A stretch of DNA of 64,000 bases, taken from assembly GCF_021026375.1 (NCBI RefSeq), contig NZ_JAJNDB010000002.1:186001-250000 (forward strand), given 5' to 3'. Made by a program: the position numbers and the translations under genes. The notes under the pieces were generated by a model. The model worked only from the letters and a program-made list of their open reading frames with translations. It had not been told where the DNA came from and did not search any database. This document shows, piece after piece, positions 40,843-49,251 of this stretch; the first letter of the stretch is position 1, and the number at the start of each line of letters is the position of its first letter. The DNA is from Actinomycetospora endophytica. GTDB lineage: Bacteria; Actinomycetota; Actinomycetes; Mycobacteriales; Pseudonocardiaceae.

Positions 40843-41571
40843 ATGCCGCTCATGGACAACGGTGACGTCCGCATCCACTTCGAGGAGATGGGCGAGGGAT
40901 TCCCGGTCCTGACGTTCGCGCCCGGGGGGATGCGCTCCACCATCGAGGCGTGGTCGTACGCCCCCTGGGACGTGCCGGGCGCCGTGGCCGCGGACCACCG
41001 CGTGATCCTCATGGACCAGCGCAACTCCGGTGACTCGTTCGCCCCCGTGCACGCCTCGGACGGCTGGGACTCCTACACCGACGACCACCTGGCGCTGCTC
41101 GACCACCTCGGGATCGAGCGCTGCCACCTGCTCGGCATGTGCATCGGCGGGTCGTTCATCGCGAACCTGCTCGCGCGGGCTCCGGAGCGCGTCGCCGCCG
41201 CGGTCTGCCTGCAGCCCATCGGGAACGACGACAACCGGGAGGCCTTCCGCGGCCGCGTCGACGAGTTCGCCGCCGACGAGGCCGCCAACCACCCGGAGGC
41301 GTCCGAGGCCGACTGGCGGGGCCTGCGCGAGAACCTCTTCGGCTCCGACGACACCCTGTGGAGCGTCTCCGCCACGGCGGTCGCGGGATTCGCCGCGCCG
41401 ATCCTGGTGTTCGCCGGCGGGGACGAGCCCCACCCGGCGTCGGCGTCCTCGATGCTGGCCGACGTCGCGCCGCACGCGACCCTGGTCGAGCGCTGGAAGG
41501 CGCCGGAGTACAACGAGGCCGCCAAGGACAGCATCAGGAGCTTCCTCTCGGTGCACACGCCGCTGGGCTGA
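40843..41571 (+). CDS. Alpha/beta hydrolase with Cys nucleophile
   Basis: A 242-residue alpha/beta-hydrolase fold protein. Oxyanion-type APGGMRS, VILMDQRNSGDS and the nucleophile elbow GMCIGGS, where Cys100 replaces the usual Ser; the acid is probably Asp194 (FAGGDEPHP). The place where the catalytic His should be (GH before the last helix) reads WKAPEYNEAAKD, without His. It may be a non-classical or non-catalytic member. ATG at 40843 follows GGGGAAG-type purines. Confidence 0.75.
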   Translation: MPLMDNGDVRIHFEEMGEGFPVLTFAPGGMRSTIEAWSYAPWDVPGAVAADHRVILMDQRNSGDSFAPVHASDGWDSYTDDHLALLDHLGIERCHLLGMCIGGSFIANLLARAPERVAAAVCLQPIGNDDNREAFRGRVDEFAADEAANHPEASEADWRGLRENLFGSDDTLWSVSATAVAGFAAPILVFAGGDEPHPASASSMLADVAPHATLVERWKAPEYNEAAKDSIRSFLSVHTPLG

Positions 41572-41667
41572 TTGCGCCCACCGCTCGGCGGACGGCCCCT
41601 CACCAGGCGGAGTGAACCCCGGGTGCATCTACTGACGGTGTCCATAAAGTCGCTCGACGTGAGTGTC

Positions 41668-41937
41668 ATGTCCGACGCGACCCGCATCCGGATGGTCGCC
41701 CGCAGCGCCATCGTCGAGCTCGACGTCCTCGTCGACGACGGGCTCTGGGGCCCCGGCGTCGACGCGCTCATCGACCACGCGGAAGCGCTGGCGATCGCGC
41801 CGTTCGCGCGCGGCGTGCGCGATCCGTTCCGGCACCTGTGCGAGCTGCGCGACGTCCTCGCGACGGTCGCGGGCCGGACGGCGCAGTCGCTGGTCGACAC
41901 GCTCGACGAGCTGATCGCCCGATCGGTCGCCGCGTAG
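41668..41937 (+). CDS. Small hypothetical protein
   Basis: An 89-residue predicted helical acidic protein (TRIRMVARSAIVELDVLVDDGLWGPGVDALIDHAEALAIAPFARGVRDPF). No family recognised. ATG 41668 is taken because the upstream frame is unrelated-looking; GTG at 41638 is an alternative. Coding potential is supported by composition and the tight spacing (49 bp) to the next gene only. Confidence 0.5.
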   Translation: MSDATRIRMVARSAIVELDVLVDDGLWGPGVDALIDHAEALAIAPFARGVRDPFRHLCELRDVLATVAGRTAQSLVDTLDELIARSVAA

Positions 41938-41986
41938 GTCACACGACCCTGGGATCACGCCCGCGGCGCGCGGCACACTGGCCGCC

Positions 41987-42538
41987 ATGACGACCGTGGA
42001 CCCGTCCTTCGACGTCCTGCTGTCCCGCGCGAACCGCGGCGACGTCCGTACCGACGAGGCCCTGGCGCTGTTCGACACGCTGCCCGCGGTCCGCCCCGAG
42101 GAGATGTTCGGGGAGTGGCGCGGCGAGGAGTTCCCGACCGGCCACCCGATGGACGGGCTGCTCGGCGCCACCGGCTGGGCGGGGAAGCGGTTCGAGGACG
42201 CGGACCGCGTGCACCCGCTGTTGTTCTGGAACGCCGAGCGGACCGGCACCTTCCCGGTCGACCCGATCCGGGTGCCGATGGGGCTGCCGGTCCCGACGGG
42301 GCTGCGCCGTCCCTGGCTGCACCGCGTGATCACCGCCGGGCGCCCGCTGCTCGCGACGTCGCGCTACACCGCCCGGCTGCGCGCCACCGAGTACCGCGGG
42401 GTCTCCACCGCGACGATGATCTACGACGCGCGGCCGATCAACGACGTGTTCCGCCGGGTCTCCGAGACGCGGCTGCTCGGCCTCATGGACCACCGCGGCG
42501 ACGCCGCGCCGTACTTCTTCGTGCTCTACCGGCCGTAG
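41987..42538 (+). CDS. GXWXG-DUF4334 domain protein
   Basis: A 183-residue protein with N-terminal GXWXG motif (MFGEWRGEEFPTGHP) and a C-terminal DUF4334 domain (YRGVSTATMIYDARPINDVFRRV...LLGLMDHRGDAAPYFFVLYR). This two-domain architecture is common in actinobacteria; biochemical role unknown, possibly lipid- or retinol-binding-like. ATG at 41987. Converges on the glycosyltransferase gene with a 4-bp gap. Confidence 0.85.
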   Translation: MTTVDPSFDVLLSRANRGDVRTDEALALFDTLPAVRPEEMFGEWRGEEFPTGHPMDGLLGATGWAGKRFEDADRVHPLLFWNAERTGTFPVDPIRVPMGLPVPTGLRRPWLHRVITAGRPLLATSRYTARLRATEYRGVSTATMIYDARPINDVFRRVSETRLLGLMDHRGDAAPYFFVLYRP

Positions 42539-42542
42539 AGCC

Positions 42543-43673
42543 TCACGCGTCCGCCCAGATCGACGCCAGCCGCGCCGCCCAGTGCGGCGCCGCGTAGGCC
42601 TCGGCGTCCGCGCGGGCGCGCTCCCCGAGCGCGGCCCGGCCCGCATCGTCGGTGAGCAGTGACTCGAGCGAGAGCGCGAGGGCCGCGGGGTCGCCGACGG
42701 GGACCATCGTGCCGTTGACGCCGTCGTGCACCAGCTCGGGCAGCGCGCCCACCGGCGTGACCAGCGGGGCCGCCCCGAACGCCATCGCTTCGAGCACCGC
42801 CATCGGCAGGCCCTCGGCCGCGCTCGGGAGGACGAACAGCTGGGCGCGCCGCAGCAGGTCGTCGCGCTCGGCGCGGTCGAGCCACTCCGCCACCTCGACG
42901 ACGTCGTCGACCCCGGCGGCCGCGACCGCGGCACGGACCCCGTCGACCTCGCCGTCGCCGGCTGCCACCAGCCGGAGCCGCCGGCGCTGCTCGGGCGCGA
43001 GCCGGGCGCACGCGTTGACCAGGTCGTAGATCCCCTTCCGGGCGCCGAACCGGCCGAGGAACAGTGCGAGCACCGACCCGTCGTCGACCGGAGGCAGCGT
43101 GAGCGGCCACTCCACCGGGTTGGGCAGGGCGACGACGTGGTCGGGCGGGACACCGAGCCGGGCGCTGTACGGCGCGCGGAGGGTCTCGGAGAGGACGACC
43201 AGCCGGTGGGGCCGCAGCAGCCCCCGCACCGCGGCCCGGGCCGGCCGGGACAGCCCGTCGAACCAGTCGAGGAACTCCGAGCCGTGCAGGTGCAGGACGA
43301 CGGGCACGCCGCACGTGCGGGCGACGAGGCCGAGCAGACCCTTGCGGAGCACCGACGCCCGCTGCGAGACGTGCATGTGTGCCACGGACGGGCGGTCGAC
43401 GACGATGCGCCGCGCGGCGCGGAGGGTCCCGGCGGCCATCGTCCGCGCCCGGATGCCCGCGGAACCGTCGCGATGGGTGGTGACGACCTCGAGGTCGGCG
43501 AGCGCGGACGCGTGCTGCTCGAGCACGTACTGGACGCTGCCGATGCCGCCGCGGGCGTCCGCGCGGGGGCCGACGACGAGCACCGTCGGGCGCGGCTCGG
43601 CGGGGACGGAGGTCGTCGAGTGCGCCGGATGGGCGACCGCTCTCGTGGGGTCCGGCACCTGGACGTCCGTCAC
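42543..43673 (-). CDS. GT4-family glycosyltransferase
   Basis: A 376-residue GT-B glycosyltransferase. N-terminal VLVVGPRADARGGIGSVQ, SVAHMHVSQRAS (DxH acceptor region) and LHLHGSEF; C-terminal donor-binding domain with ALFLGRFGARKGIYDLV, RLRLVAAGDGEVDG and the Ex7E motif FVLPSAAEGLPMAVLEAMAFG. Transfers a sugar from a nucleotide donor to an envelope glycolipid or polysaccharide; substrate unknown. GTG start at 43673. The 169-bp gap upstream shows no clear element. Confidence 0.88.
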   Translation of the reverse strand: MTDVQVPDPTRAVAHPAHSTTSVPAEPRPTVLVVGPRADARGGIGSVQYVLEQHASALADLEVVTTHRDGSAGIRARTMAAGTLRAARRIVVDRPSVAHMHVSQRASVLRKGLLGLVARTCGVPVVLHLHGSEFLDWFDGLSRPARAAVRGLLRPHRLVVLSETLRAPYSARLGVPPDHVVALPNPVEWPLTLPPVDDGSVLALFLGRFGARKGIYDLVNACARLAPEQRRRLRLVAAGDGEVDGVRAAVAAAGVDDVVEVAEWLDRAERDDLLRRAQLFVLPSAAEGLPMAVLEAMAFGAAPLVTPVGALPELVHDGVNGTMVPVGDPAALALSLESLLTDDAGRAALGERARADAEAYAAPHWAARLASIWADA

Positions 43674-43842
43674 CGCTGGCTCTCCTCTGCTCTCTTCGAG
43701 TGGTCCGTCCCCCTCACGGCGGTATGTACCCGACCGTCTCGGTGTGTCGGTGCAGTGACGACGATGTGCGGTTTCGATGTCGGACGACGACCGGTGCGGG
43801 GCCGACGTCCGGCGGTAGGTGATCTCCTGCGGGCGGCGGCGT

Positions 43843-44724
43843 TCAGCCGAGGGCGCGGGACCAGACGCGCCGCGAGGTGCCGCCGACCATGCCGACCTCG
43901 TCGAGGAAGGCCATGACCTTCTCGAGCATGAAGCGCTTGGTCGCGCGGTGGTGCGGGTTCGCCAGGGCGGCGGCGCGGCCGACGCGCCCGGAGATCCCGA
44001 CGCTGCGGTAGAGGCGTGCCTGCCAGAGCGAGTTGACGACCTCGGTGCCCACCAGCGCGGTCAGCCACCGCTCCTTCTCGAGCTGCGCCGTCGACAGCGT
44101 CGGGACCAGCCGCGCGAGCTCCTCGCGCGCGAACCGGACGTGACGCGCCTCCTCGACGACGTGGACCCGCGCCACCGAGCGCATCAGGGGCAGCACCCGC
44201 TCGTCGTGCATGGACTCCCGCTGCAGCCGGTCGGTCGCCTCCTCCGCGACCAGCACCGACGCGAACATGCTGGCCCCGGCCCCGAGGTGGCCGTAGATCC
44301 CGCCGAGGCGGTGCAGCCGGCCGTGCGGGCGGTAGTCCGGGCAGCCGAGCGCGTCGACGGCCCGCGCGAACATCACCGAGTGTCGCGTCTCGTCGCCGAC
44401 CTCGGTGAGCGCGTACTGCGCGTGCGGACGGCGCAGGTCGAGGTCGTAGGCGTGGCGCACGAGCATCTGCATGAGCAGGACCTCGAACCACAGCCCGACC
44501 GAGAGCAGGCTCGCCGCCTCGTGGCGCGCCAGGGTGCGGCGGGCGTCGTCGTCGAGGTCGTCCCACAGCGACGTGCCGAACAGCGAGACGCGCTCGGGCG
44601 GGACGGCCCAGCCGTCCGGATCGACGGGGGCGGCCCAGTCCACCTCGAGCGCCGGGTCCAGCGTGTGGCGCGCGCTCGCGGTGAGCAGGCGGGCCGCGGA
44701 GTGGTCGCGGTCGAGGGCTGTCAT
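43843..44724 (-). CDS. AurF-family diiron oxygenase
   Basis: A 293-residue ferritin-like diiron protein of the AurF (p-aminobenzoate N-oxygenase) family. Iron-ligand ExxH motifs occur in ALTEVGDETRHSVMFARA and VHVVEEARHVRFAREEL, with further Glu in FASVLVAEEATDRLQ and RHEAAS. AurF oxidises aryl-amines to nitro groups; actinobacterial homologues beside TetR genes have unknown, possibly fatty-acid-related, substrates. Divergent from TetR with a 15-bp palindrome in between, so likely repressed by it. Confidence 0.85.
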   Translation of the reverse strand: MTALDRDHSAARLLTASARHTLDPALEVDWAAPVDPDGWAVPPERVSLFGTSLWDDLDDDARRTLARHEAASLLSVGLWFEVLLMQMLVRHAYDLDLRRPHAQYALTEVGDETRHSVMFARAVDALGCPDYRPHGRLHRLGGIYGHLGAGASMFASVLVAEEATDRLQRESMHDERVLPLMRSVARVHVVEEARHVRFAREELARLVPTLSTAQLEKERWLTALVGTEVVNSLWQARLYRSVGISGRVGRAAALANPHHRATKRFMLEKVMAFLDEVGMVGGTSRRVWSRALG

Positions 44725-44732
44725 GCGACGCA

Positions 44733-44747
44733 ATGTACCCCGTACAT
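44733..44747. promoter_or_regulatory. TetR operator palindrome
   Basis: ATGTAC-CCC-GTACAT, a perfect 6-bp inverted repeat, 9 bp before the AurF-like start (minus strand) and about 50 bp before the TetR ATG. Suited to a TetR dimer controlling both genes. Confidence 0.6.
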
Positions 44748-44799
44748 CGTGTAGCGCATAGTTGGCGGTTCCCCCGGCGCGGTGCACCCTGGCAGGACC

Positions 44800-45456
44800 A
44801 TGGACGGCAGGACGCGACGCTGGGCGGGCCATCGCGAGGCCCGTCGTCTCGAGCTGGTCGACGCCGCGGTGGTCGCGATCGAGGAGCACGGACCCGAGGT
44901 CACCACCGAGCAGATCGCGACCCAGGCCGGCGTCTCCCGCCCCGGGCTCTACCGGCACTTCGACGGCAAGGACGACCTGCAGGCGGCCATCGCCGCCCGC
45001 AGCGTCGAGCGGCTGGTCACCGAGCTGGAGCCGGTGTGGCGCCCGTCCGGGAAGCCGCGCGAGATGCTCGAGCGCGCGATCTCCGCGCACCTGCGGTGGC
45101 TCTCCGAGCACGCGAACGTCTACCACTACCTCAAGCGCAACTCGCTGCCCTCGAGCGAGGAGTCGGAGTCCGCGAGCACCAACGTCCGCGGCGTGGTGTC
45201 CGCGCACGTGGCGCAGATGCTCGTCGACGGCTCGCTCGGCGCGGAGATCCCGCCGGAGCGGGCGCACCCGCTCGCGTACGGCGTCGTCGGGATGGTCGAC
45301 GCCGCCGCGGCGCACTGGCTCGACGAGCCCCACGGGGCCGACGTCGGGGCGCTCGGCGCGCAGCTCACCGAGGCGTGCTGGGCGGTGATCCGGGTGTCCG
45401 TCGGGTCACGGGTCGTCGAGGCGCTGGACCAGGTGGGCGCCGAGAGCGTGTCGTGA
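44800..45456 (+). CDS. TetR-family transcriptional regulator
   Basis: A 218-residue repressor. HTH at residues ~18-60 (LELVDAAVVAIEEHGPEVTTEQIATQAGVSRPGLYRHFDGKDDLQ) and an all-helical ligand domain (TetR_C type, VYHYLKRNSL...AYGVVGMVDAAAAHWLD). ATG 44800 is chosen because GGCAGG precedes it; the frame also has an ATG-like start 6 codons upstream. Divergent from the AurF-like gene and probably its repressor. Confidence 0.9.
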   Translation: MDGRTRRWAGHREARRLELVDAAVVAIEEHGPEVTTEQIATQAGVSRPGLYRHFDGKDDLQAAIAARSVERLVTELEPVWRPSGKPREMLERAISAHLRWLSEHANVYHYLKRNSLPSSEESESASTNVRGVVSAHVAQMLVDGSLGAEIPPERAHPLAYGVVGMVDAAAAHWLDEPHGADVGALGAQLTEACWAVIRVSVGSRVVEALDQVGAESVS

Positions 45457-45520
45457 CCCCTGCCGGTCGGTCTCCATGGGGGCATCGCCCATGATGGGTC
45501 CGACCCGCGAGGAGGCTCCG

Positions 45521-45970
45521 ATGGTGATGCAGCGCGCGTACTCGACCATCCTGTCCGACCGCCTGCCGGAGACCCGCGACTTCTACGTCGGTCTGCTGGG
45601 CTTCGAGGTCACCTTCGACAGCGACTACTACGTGGCGCTCGCGACCACGCCGGAGGTCGACGGCGAGCCGGTCTGCGAGCTCGGCATCTGGGCGGTCGGT
45701 CACGAGATGGTGCCGCCGCCGTACCGCGCGGACCCGGCGGGCATCGTCCTCACCTTCGTCGTCGACGACGTCGACGCGCTGCACGTCCAGGCCCGCCGGC
45801 AGGGCATCCCCGTCGTGGCGCCGCCGCGCGACCAGTTCTACGGCCGGCGCCGCATGCTGGTGACCGACCCGAACGGCCTGCTCGTGGACGTCTCGACGCC
45901 GTCCACGCCCTCGCCGGAGTTCCGGGCCGAGATGATGCGCCTGGGGTTCGCGCCGGCGACGAGTCCGTAG
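45521..45970 (+). CDS. VOC (glyoxalase/bleomycin-resistance fold) protein
   Basis: A 149-residue protein with paired beta-alpha-beta-beta-beta motifs: AYSTILSDRLPETRDFYVGLLGFEVTFDSDYYVALATT and GIVLTFVVDDVDALHVQARRQGIPVV...RRRMLVTDPNGLLVDV. Metal ligands are unclear (the first His/Glu position reads YSTIL), so it may be a binding rather than a lyase/dioxygenase member. ATG follows GAGGAGG at 45509-45515. Downstream of, and same strand as, the TetR gene. Confidence 0.82.
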   Translation: MVMQRAYSTILSDRLPETRDFYVGLLGFEVTFDSDYYVALATTPEVDGEPVCELGIWAVGHEMVPPPYRADPAGIVLTFVVDDVDALHVQARRQGIPVVAPPRDQFYGRRRMLVTDPNGLLVDVSTPSTPSPEFRAEMMRLGFAPATSP

Positions 45971-46019
45971 CCCCTGACGCGGTCCTCGGGTCAGGTTGCC
46001 CTCACCTAGGGTGGATCCC

Positions 46020-46724
46020 GTGCGGTTGCGGCGTCGGGACGACCCCCTCCTCGAGATCCTCGCGGGCACCGGCCGCCAGATGGCCGACGCCGTGCTGCCG
46101 ACCGTGGCGTTCGTCGTCGTGTGGCTCGTGGGTCAGGCGCTGTCGTGGCCGGAGCCGATCCTGGTCGGCGGGCTCGGGGCGGTCGTCGTCGCGCTGGTGA
46201 TCGCGGTGCTCCGCTGGCGCGGCGGGGAGCGGCCCGGAGCGGCGTCGGTCGGTCTCCTGATCGCGGTCGTCGCCACCCTGATCGCGCTCTACACCGGCCG
46301 CGCCGAGGACTTCTTCCTGCCCCGGATCCTCGCCAACGCCGGGAGCTTCGCGGCCTGGGTGGTCTCGATCGCGATCCGCTGGCCGCTGCTCGGGCTCGTC
46401 GTGAGCGCCGCCCTGGGCCGGCCGCGGGCGTGGCGCAACGACCCTGACCTGGTGCGCGGCTACTGCCGGGCGAGCTGGCTGTGGGCCGCGCAGTACCTGG
46501 TGCGGATCGTGGTGATGCTGCCGTTGTGGTTCTCCGACCAGGTCGTGGCGCTGGGGGTCGCGCAGCTGGTGCTGACGTGGCCGCTGGTGATCATCTGCGC
46601 GCTGGGGTCGTGGCCGCTGGTGCGCTCGGCGCTGCCGGCCGGGCACCCGGGACCGCGCCACCCGGTCGACGGCGGGTTCGTGCCGGACGAGCAGACCTCC
46701 GACTCGGTCCAGGGGCCGGCCTGA
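46020..46724 (+). CDS. DUF3159 membrane protein
   Basis: A 234-residue protein with five to six transmembrane helices: ADAVLPTVAFVVVWLVGQAL, ILVGGLGAVVVALVIAVLRW, SVGLLIAVVATLIALYTG, then FLPRILANAGSFAAWVVSIAIRWPLLGLVV and WAAQYLVRIVVMLPLWF with VLTWPLVIICAL. The RAEDFFLPRIL and GYCRASWLWA patterns look like DUF3159. Function unknown. GTG start at 46020 after the CTAGGGTGGATCCC stretch. Followed by REP-like hairpins. Confidence 0.82.
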   Translation: MRLRRRDDPLLEILAGTGRQMADAVLPTVAFVVVWLVGQALSWPEPILVGGLGAVVVALVIAVLRWRGGERPGAASVGLLIAVVATLIALYTGRAEDFFLPRILANAGSFAAWVVSIAIRWPLLGLVVSAALGRPRAWRNDPDLVRGYCRASWLWAAQYLVRIVVMLPLWFSDQVVALGVAQLVLTWPLVIICALGSWPLVRSALPAGHPGPRHPVDGGFVPDEQTSDSVQGPA

Positions 46725-46740
46725 GGATGTGGAGCTGCTG

Positions 46741-46802
46741 ACGTCCAGTGTCAGCGCTGCCGCATCGCGGACACTGGACGTCTGCGGTGCCGCATCGCTG
46801 AC
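46741..46802. repeat. REP-like hairpin pair (copy B)
   Basis: Two GTCAGCG-N9-CGCTGAC-type hairpins (46750-46772 and 46780-46802, one change each) with core TGCCGCAT. A perfect 12-bp inverted repeat, ACGTCCAGTGTC (46741-46752) and GACACTGGACGT (46770-46781), is interlaced. Between convergent DUF3159 and SGNH genes. Confidence 0.75.
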
Positions 46803-46817
46803 ACTCCGACCGGGGGA

Positions 46818-47579
46818 TCAGCGCACCGGCACGGGCTCCGGGCGCTTCGGGGGCCGGCCGTCGCCCGTGCTCCGCCCCTGCACCCGCCGGCCCACCCACG
46901 GCAGCAGGTGCTCCCGCGCCCAGCGCAGGTCCTCCTCGCGGCGGCGGACCCACGGCGTGGGGTCGAGCGGGGGCCACGGGTCGCGCCAGTCGTCGTCGGT
47001 CGGCACGCCGAGCACCTCCAGGACCCGGGCCGCGACGCGACGGTGGCCCTCGGCGTTGAGGTGCAGCCGGTCGTCCGCGCGCGCCCGCGGGTCGGTGAGC
47101 GTGTCCATCGCCCAGAGATCCACCAGCAGCGCGCCCCGGCGTTCCGCGATGTCGCGGATGTGCTGGTTCATCGTCGCGAGCCGGCGGCCCACGAGGTCGA
47201 CGACGGGAGTGGCCCGCGTGTTGAACCCGGTGAAGACGAGCACGGCGGTCCCGCCCTCGGTGAGCCGGACGACCGCCTGCTCGAAGCGGTGGGCCAGATC
47301 CGCGGGCCGGGCGGAGGGGCGCAGCAGGTCGTTGCCCGCGGCGCAGAGGCTCACGAGATCCGGCGCCATCGCCCGCGCCCGTTCGACCTGACCGGCGACG
47401 ATCTGGTCGAGCAGCTGGCCCCGCACGGCGAGGTTGGCGTAGCGCAGGTCGGGTGACCGGACCGCGAGCGCCTCCGCCACCCGATCGGCCCAGCCGCGCT
47501 CGGCGCCGGTCCGCGGGTCGACGTCCCCGACACCCTCGGTGAAGCTGTCGCCCACGGCGACGAACGTGCTCCAGGACAT
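46818..47579 (-). CDS. SGNH/GDSL-family hydrolase
   Basis: A 253-residue esterase-like protein: GDSFTEG (nucleophile Ser, block I), ANLAVRGQ (block II), AAGNDLL (block III) and DRLHLNAEGH (block V, Asp-x-x-His). No signal peptide, so cytoplasmic; acts on acyl esters. Start taken at ATG 47579 (MSWSTFVAVGDS), four codons inside the longest frame, as the GDS strand begins directly. The C-terminal 55 residues are Trp/Arg/Pro-rich. Confidence 0.88.
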   Translation of the reverse strand: MSWSTFVAVGDSFTEGVGDVDPRTGAERGWADRVAEALAVRSPDLRYANLAVRGQLLDQIVAGQVERARAMAPDLVSLCAAGNDLLRPSARPADLAHRFEQAVVRLTEGGTAVLVFTGFNTRATPVVDLVGRRLATMNQHIRDIAERRGALLVDLWAMDTLTDPRARADDRLHLNAEGHRRVAARVLEVLGVPTDDDWRDPWPPLDPTPWVRRREEDLRWAREHLLPWVGRRVQGRSTGDGRPPKRPEPVPVR

Positions 47580-47807
47580 GGCCCAGATCATCCTCGCGTG
47601 CGACGTACCCGGCGCGATGACCCGTCCGGAGCAACGGACTCATCCGGGGCGCCTCGACCGCGTCCCCGGAGGGGGTGAACGTTCTCACGGGAGGAGAACA
47701 CTGGCAGTCTGTCCGACGTCCTGGATGGTGGATTCTCGAAAGCGGGCGCTGCCTGCTGCCCGACATCCGGCCCGCACGACCCCGATGTGACACGAGCCCT
47801 GGGAGCC

Positions 47808-49178
47808 ATGGCACAGACCGCGATGAGGACGACCGGTGGTGGCGCCACGCCGCCGCCCGACGACTCGACGACGAGTTCGTCCTCCGGCCTGACGATCCCG
47901 CAGATCGTCGCCAGTGCTCTGGCGGCGGCGACGGCGGCGATCCTCGGGTCGTTCATGGGCGTCGTCGGCACCATCGGTGGTGCCGCCGTCGCCTCGATCA
48001 TCTCGACGGTCGGCGGTGCCCTCTACCAGCGCTCACTGGAGAAGACCCGGGACGCGGTGAAGGACCGTCTCGTGGTCAACGCGGCGGCGGGGACCAAGGT
48101 TGCGAACGCCGTCGCCAAGGTCACCGGCGACTCGGGTGCCCCGACGCGGGTCGCGGGCGGCGTCGGACGCCAGGCCGGGCCGGGCGCGCCCCCCGGGGGC
48201 CGGCCGCCCGGCCCCGTCGGACCGCCCAACCGCCCGGGCGCGGCGCCGTTGCCCACCCACCGTCTTCCCGACGGCGGGCTCGCCCCCGGACGCCGTCAGA
48301 TCGGGACGCCGCAGCAGGCCGCGAACCCGCAGCAGGCCGGCAAGCCGCAGCCCGGCAGCCCACAGCCGGGCGCGACCCCGTCGCCGGGTGCGAATCCGCC
48401 GCCCGGCGCGAGCCCCCAGCCCGGCGGACCGCAGCAGCTCCGTGCCGGCGGGCGCACGGTCACCACGCGGCTCGACGCGTCGGGCCGCCCGGTGCCGCCG
48501 ACCGCGGACCCGACACGGCGCATCCCCGACGCCCGCACGCCCGACGGCGGCCCGCCCCGCGGCCCCGACGGTCGGCCGTTGCCGCCCGGGACGCCGCCGC
48601 GCGGCACCGGGCCCGCCGACGCCACGCGCCGCGTCCCCATGCCGCCGGGCATGGTCACGCCGCCCCCGGGCGTGCCGCTGCCGCCCGCGGGCGACGCGGT
48701 CACGGCCTACCTCGGCGCCGGCCCCGACGACGACCCGACGCAGCTCGCCGGCGCCGTCGAGACCCACCCGCGCAGGAAGATCTCGCTGAAGACGTGGCTG
48801 ACCCTCGGCGGCGTCGCGGCCAGCATCTTCGTCATCGCGCTGCTCGCGAGCTTCGCGGTCGAGTCGGCGGCGGGGCACCCGCTCTCGGGGGGGAGCTCGG
48901 GCACCTCGGTCGGCTCGATCTTCGGGCAGTCGACCGGGACCGCGACGACGAGCGCGACCCCGACGACCGAGAACTCCGACAGCTCCCAACCCACGACGAC
49001 GACCTCGTCGACCCAGGAGAGCGGCTCGAACCAGGACAACGGAAACCAGACCGGGTCGAACTCCTCGCAGACGTCCTCGCCGCGGTCCTCCAGCAGCCAG
49101 CAGCAGAGCAACAACGGCGGGATCGTCGGCTCGCTGCTGCCGCGCTTCCAGGGCCAGACGAACAGCTCGACGCCCTAG
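47808..49178 (+). CDS. Two-anchor Pro-rich membrane protein, unknown function
   Basis: A ~456-residue protein (an in-frame GTG at 47787 would add 7 residues). An N-terminal Gly-zipper-like hydrophobic region (LTIPQIVASALAAATAAILGSFM...GGAAVASIISTVGGAL) is followed by a 220-residue Pro/Gly/Gln-rich low-complexity region, a single helix (TWLTLGGVAASIFVIALLASFAVE) and a 100-residue Ser/Thr/Asn/Gln tail that looks extracytoplasmic. No enzyme motif. Actinobacterial proteins of this style occur as isolated genes; function unknown. TAG stop sits at the left edge of a 75-bp inverted repeat. Confidence 0.65.
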   Translation: MAQTAMRTTGGGATPPPDDSTTSSSSGLTIPQIVASALAAATAAILGSFMGVVGTIGGAAVASIISTVGGALYQRSLEKTRDAVKDRLVVNAAAGTKVANAVAKVTGDSGAPTRVAGGVGRQAGPGAPPGGRPPGPVGPPNRPGAAPLPTHRLPDGGLAPGRRQIGTPQQAANPQQAGKPQPGSPQPGATPSPGANPPPGASPQPGGPQQLRAGGRTVTTRLDASGRPVPPTADPTRRIPDARTPDGGPPRGPDGRPLPPGTPPRGTGPADATRRVPMPPGMVTPPPGVPLPPAGDAVTAYLGAGPDDDPTQLAGAVETHPRRKISLKTWLTLGGVAASIFVIALLASFAVESAAGHPLSGGSSGTSVGSIFGQSTGTATTSATPTTENSDSSQPTTTTSSTQESGSNQDNGNQTGSNSSQTSSPRSSSSQQQSNNGGIVGSLLPRFQGQTNSSTP

Positions 49179-49251
49179 GTGCGCTCCGCGCTTGTGAGCA
49201 CAAATTGACGTCATAGCGTCAATTTGTGCTCACGAGCGCGGCAGCGCACCT
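49177..49251. terminator. 75-bp inverted repeat between convergent genes
   Basis: A perfect 17-bp core stem (49194-49210 against 49217-49233, loop TCATAG) extends outward through AGGTGCGCT...GCGCTtGTGAGCAC with one mismatch and one bulge. It includes the last 22 bases of thiE, so the ThiE stop and final codons are part of the repeat. The outer arm recurs at the ends of the SARP and LLM genes. Confidence 0.75.
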
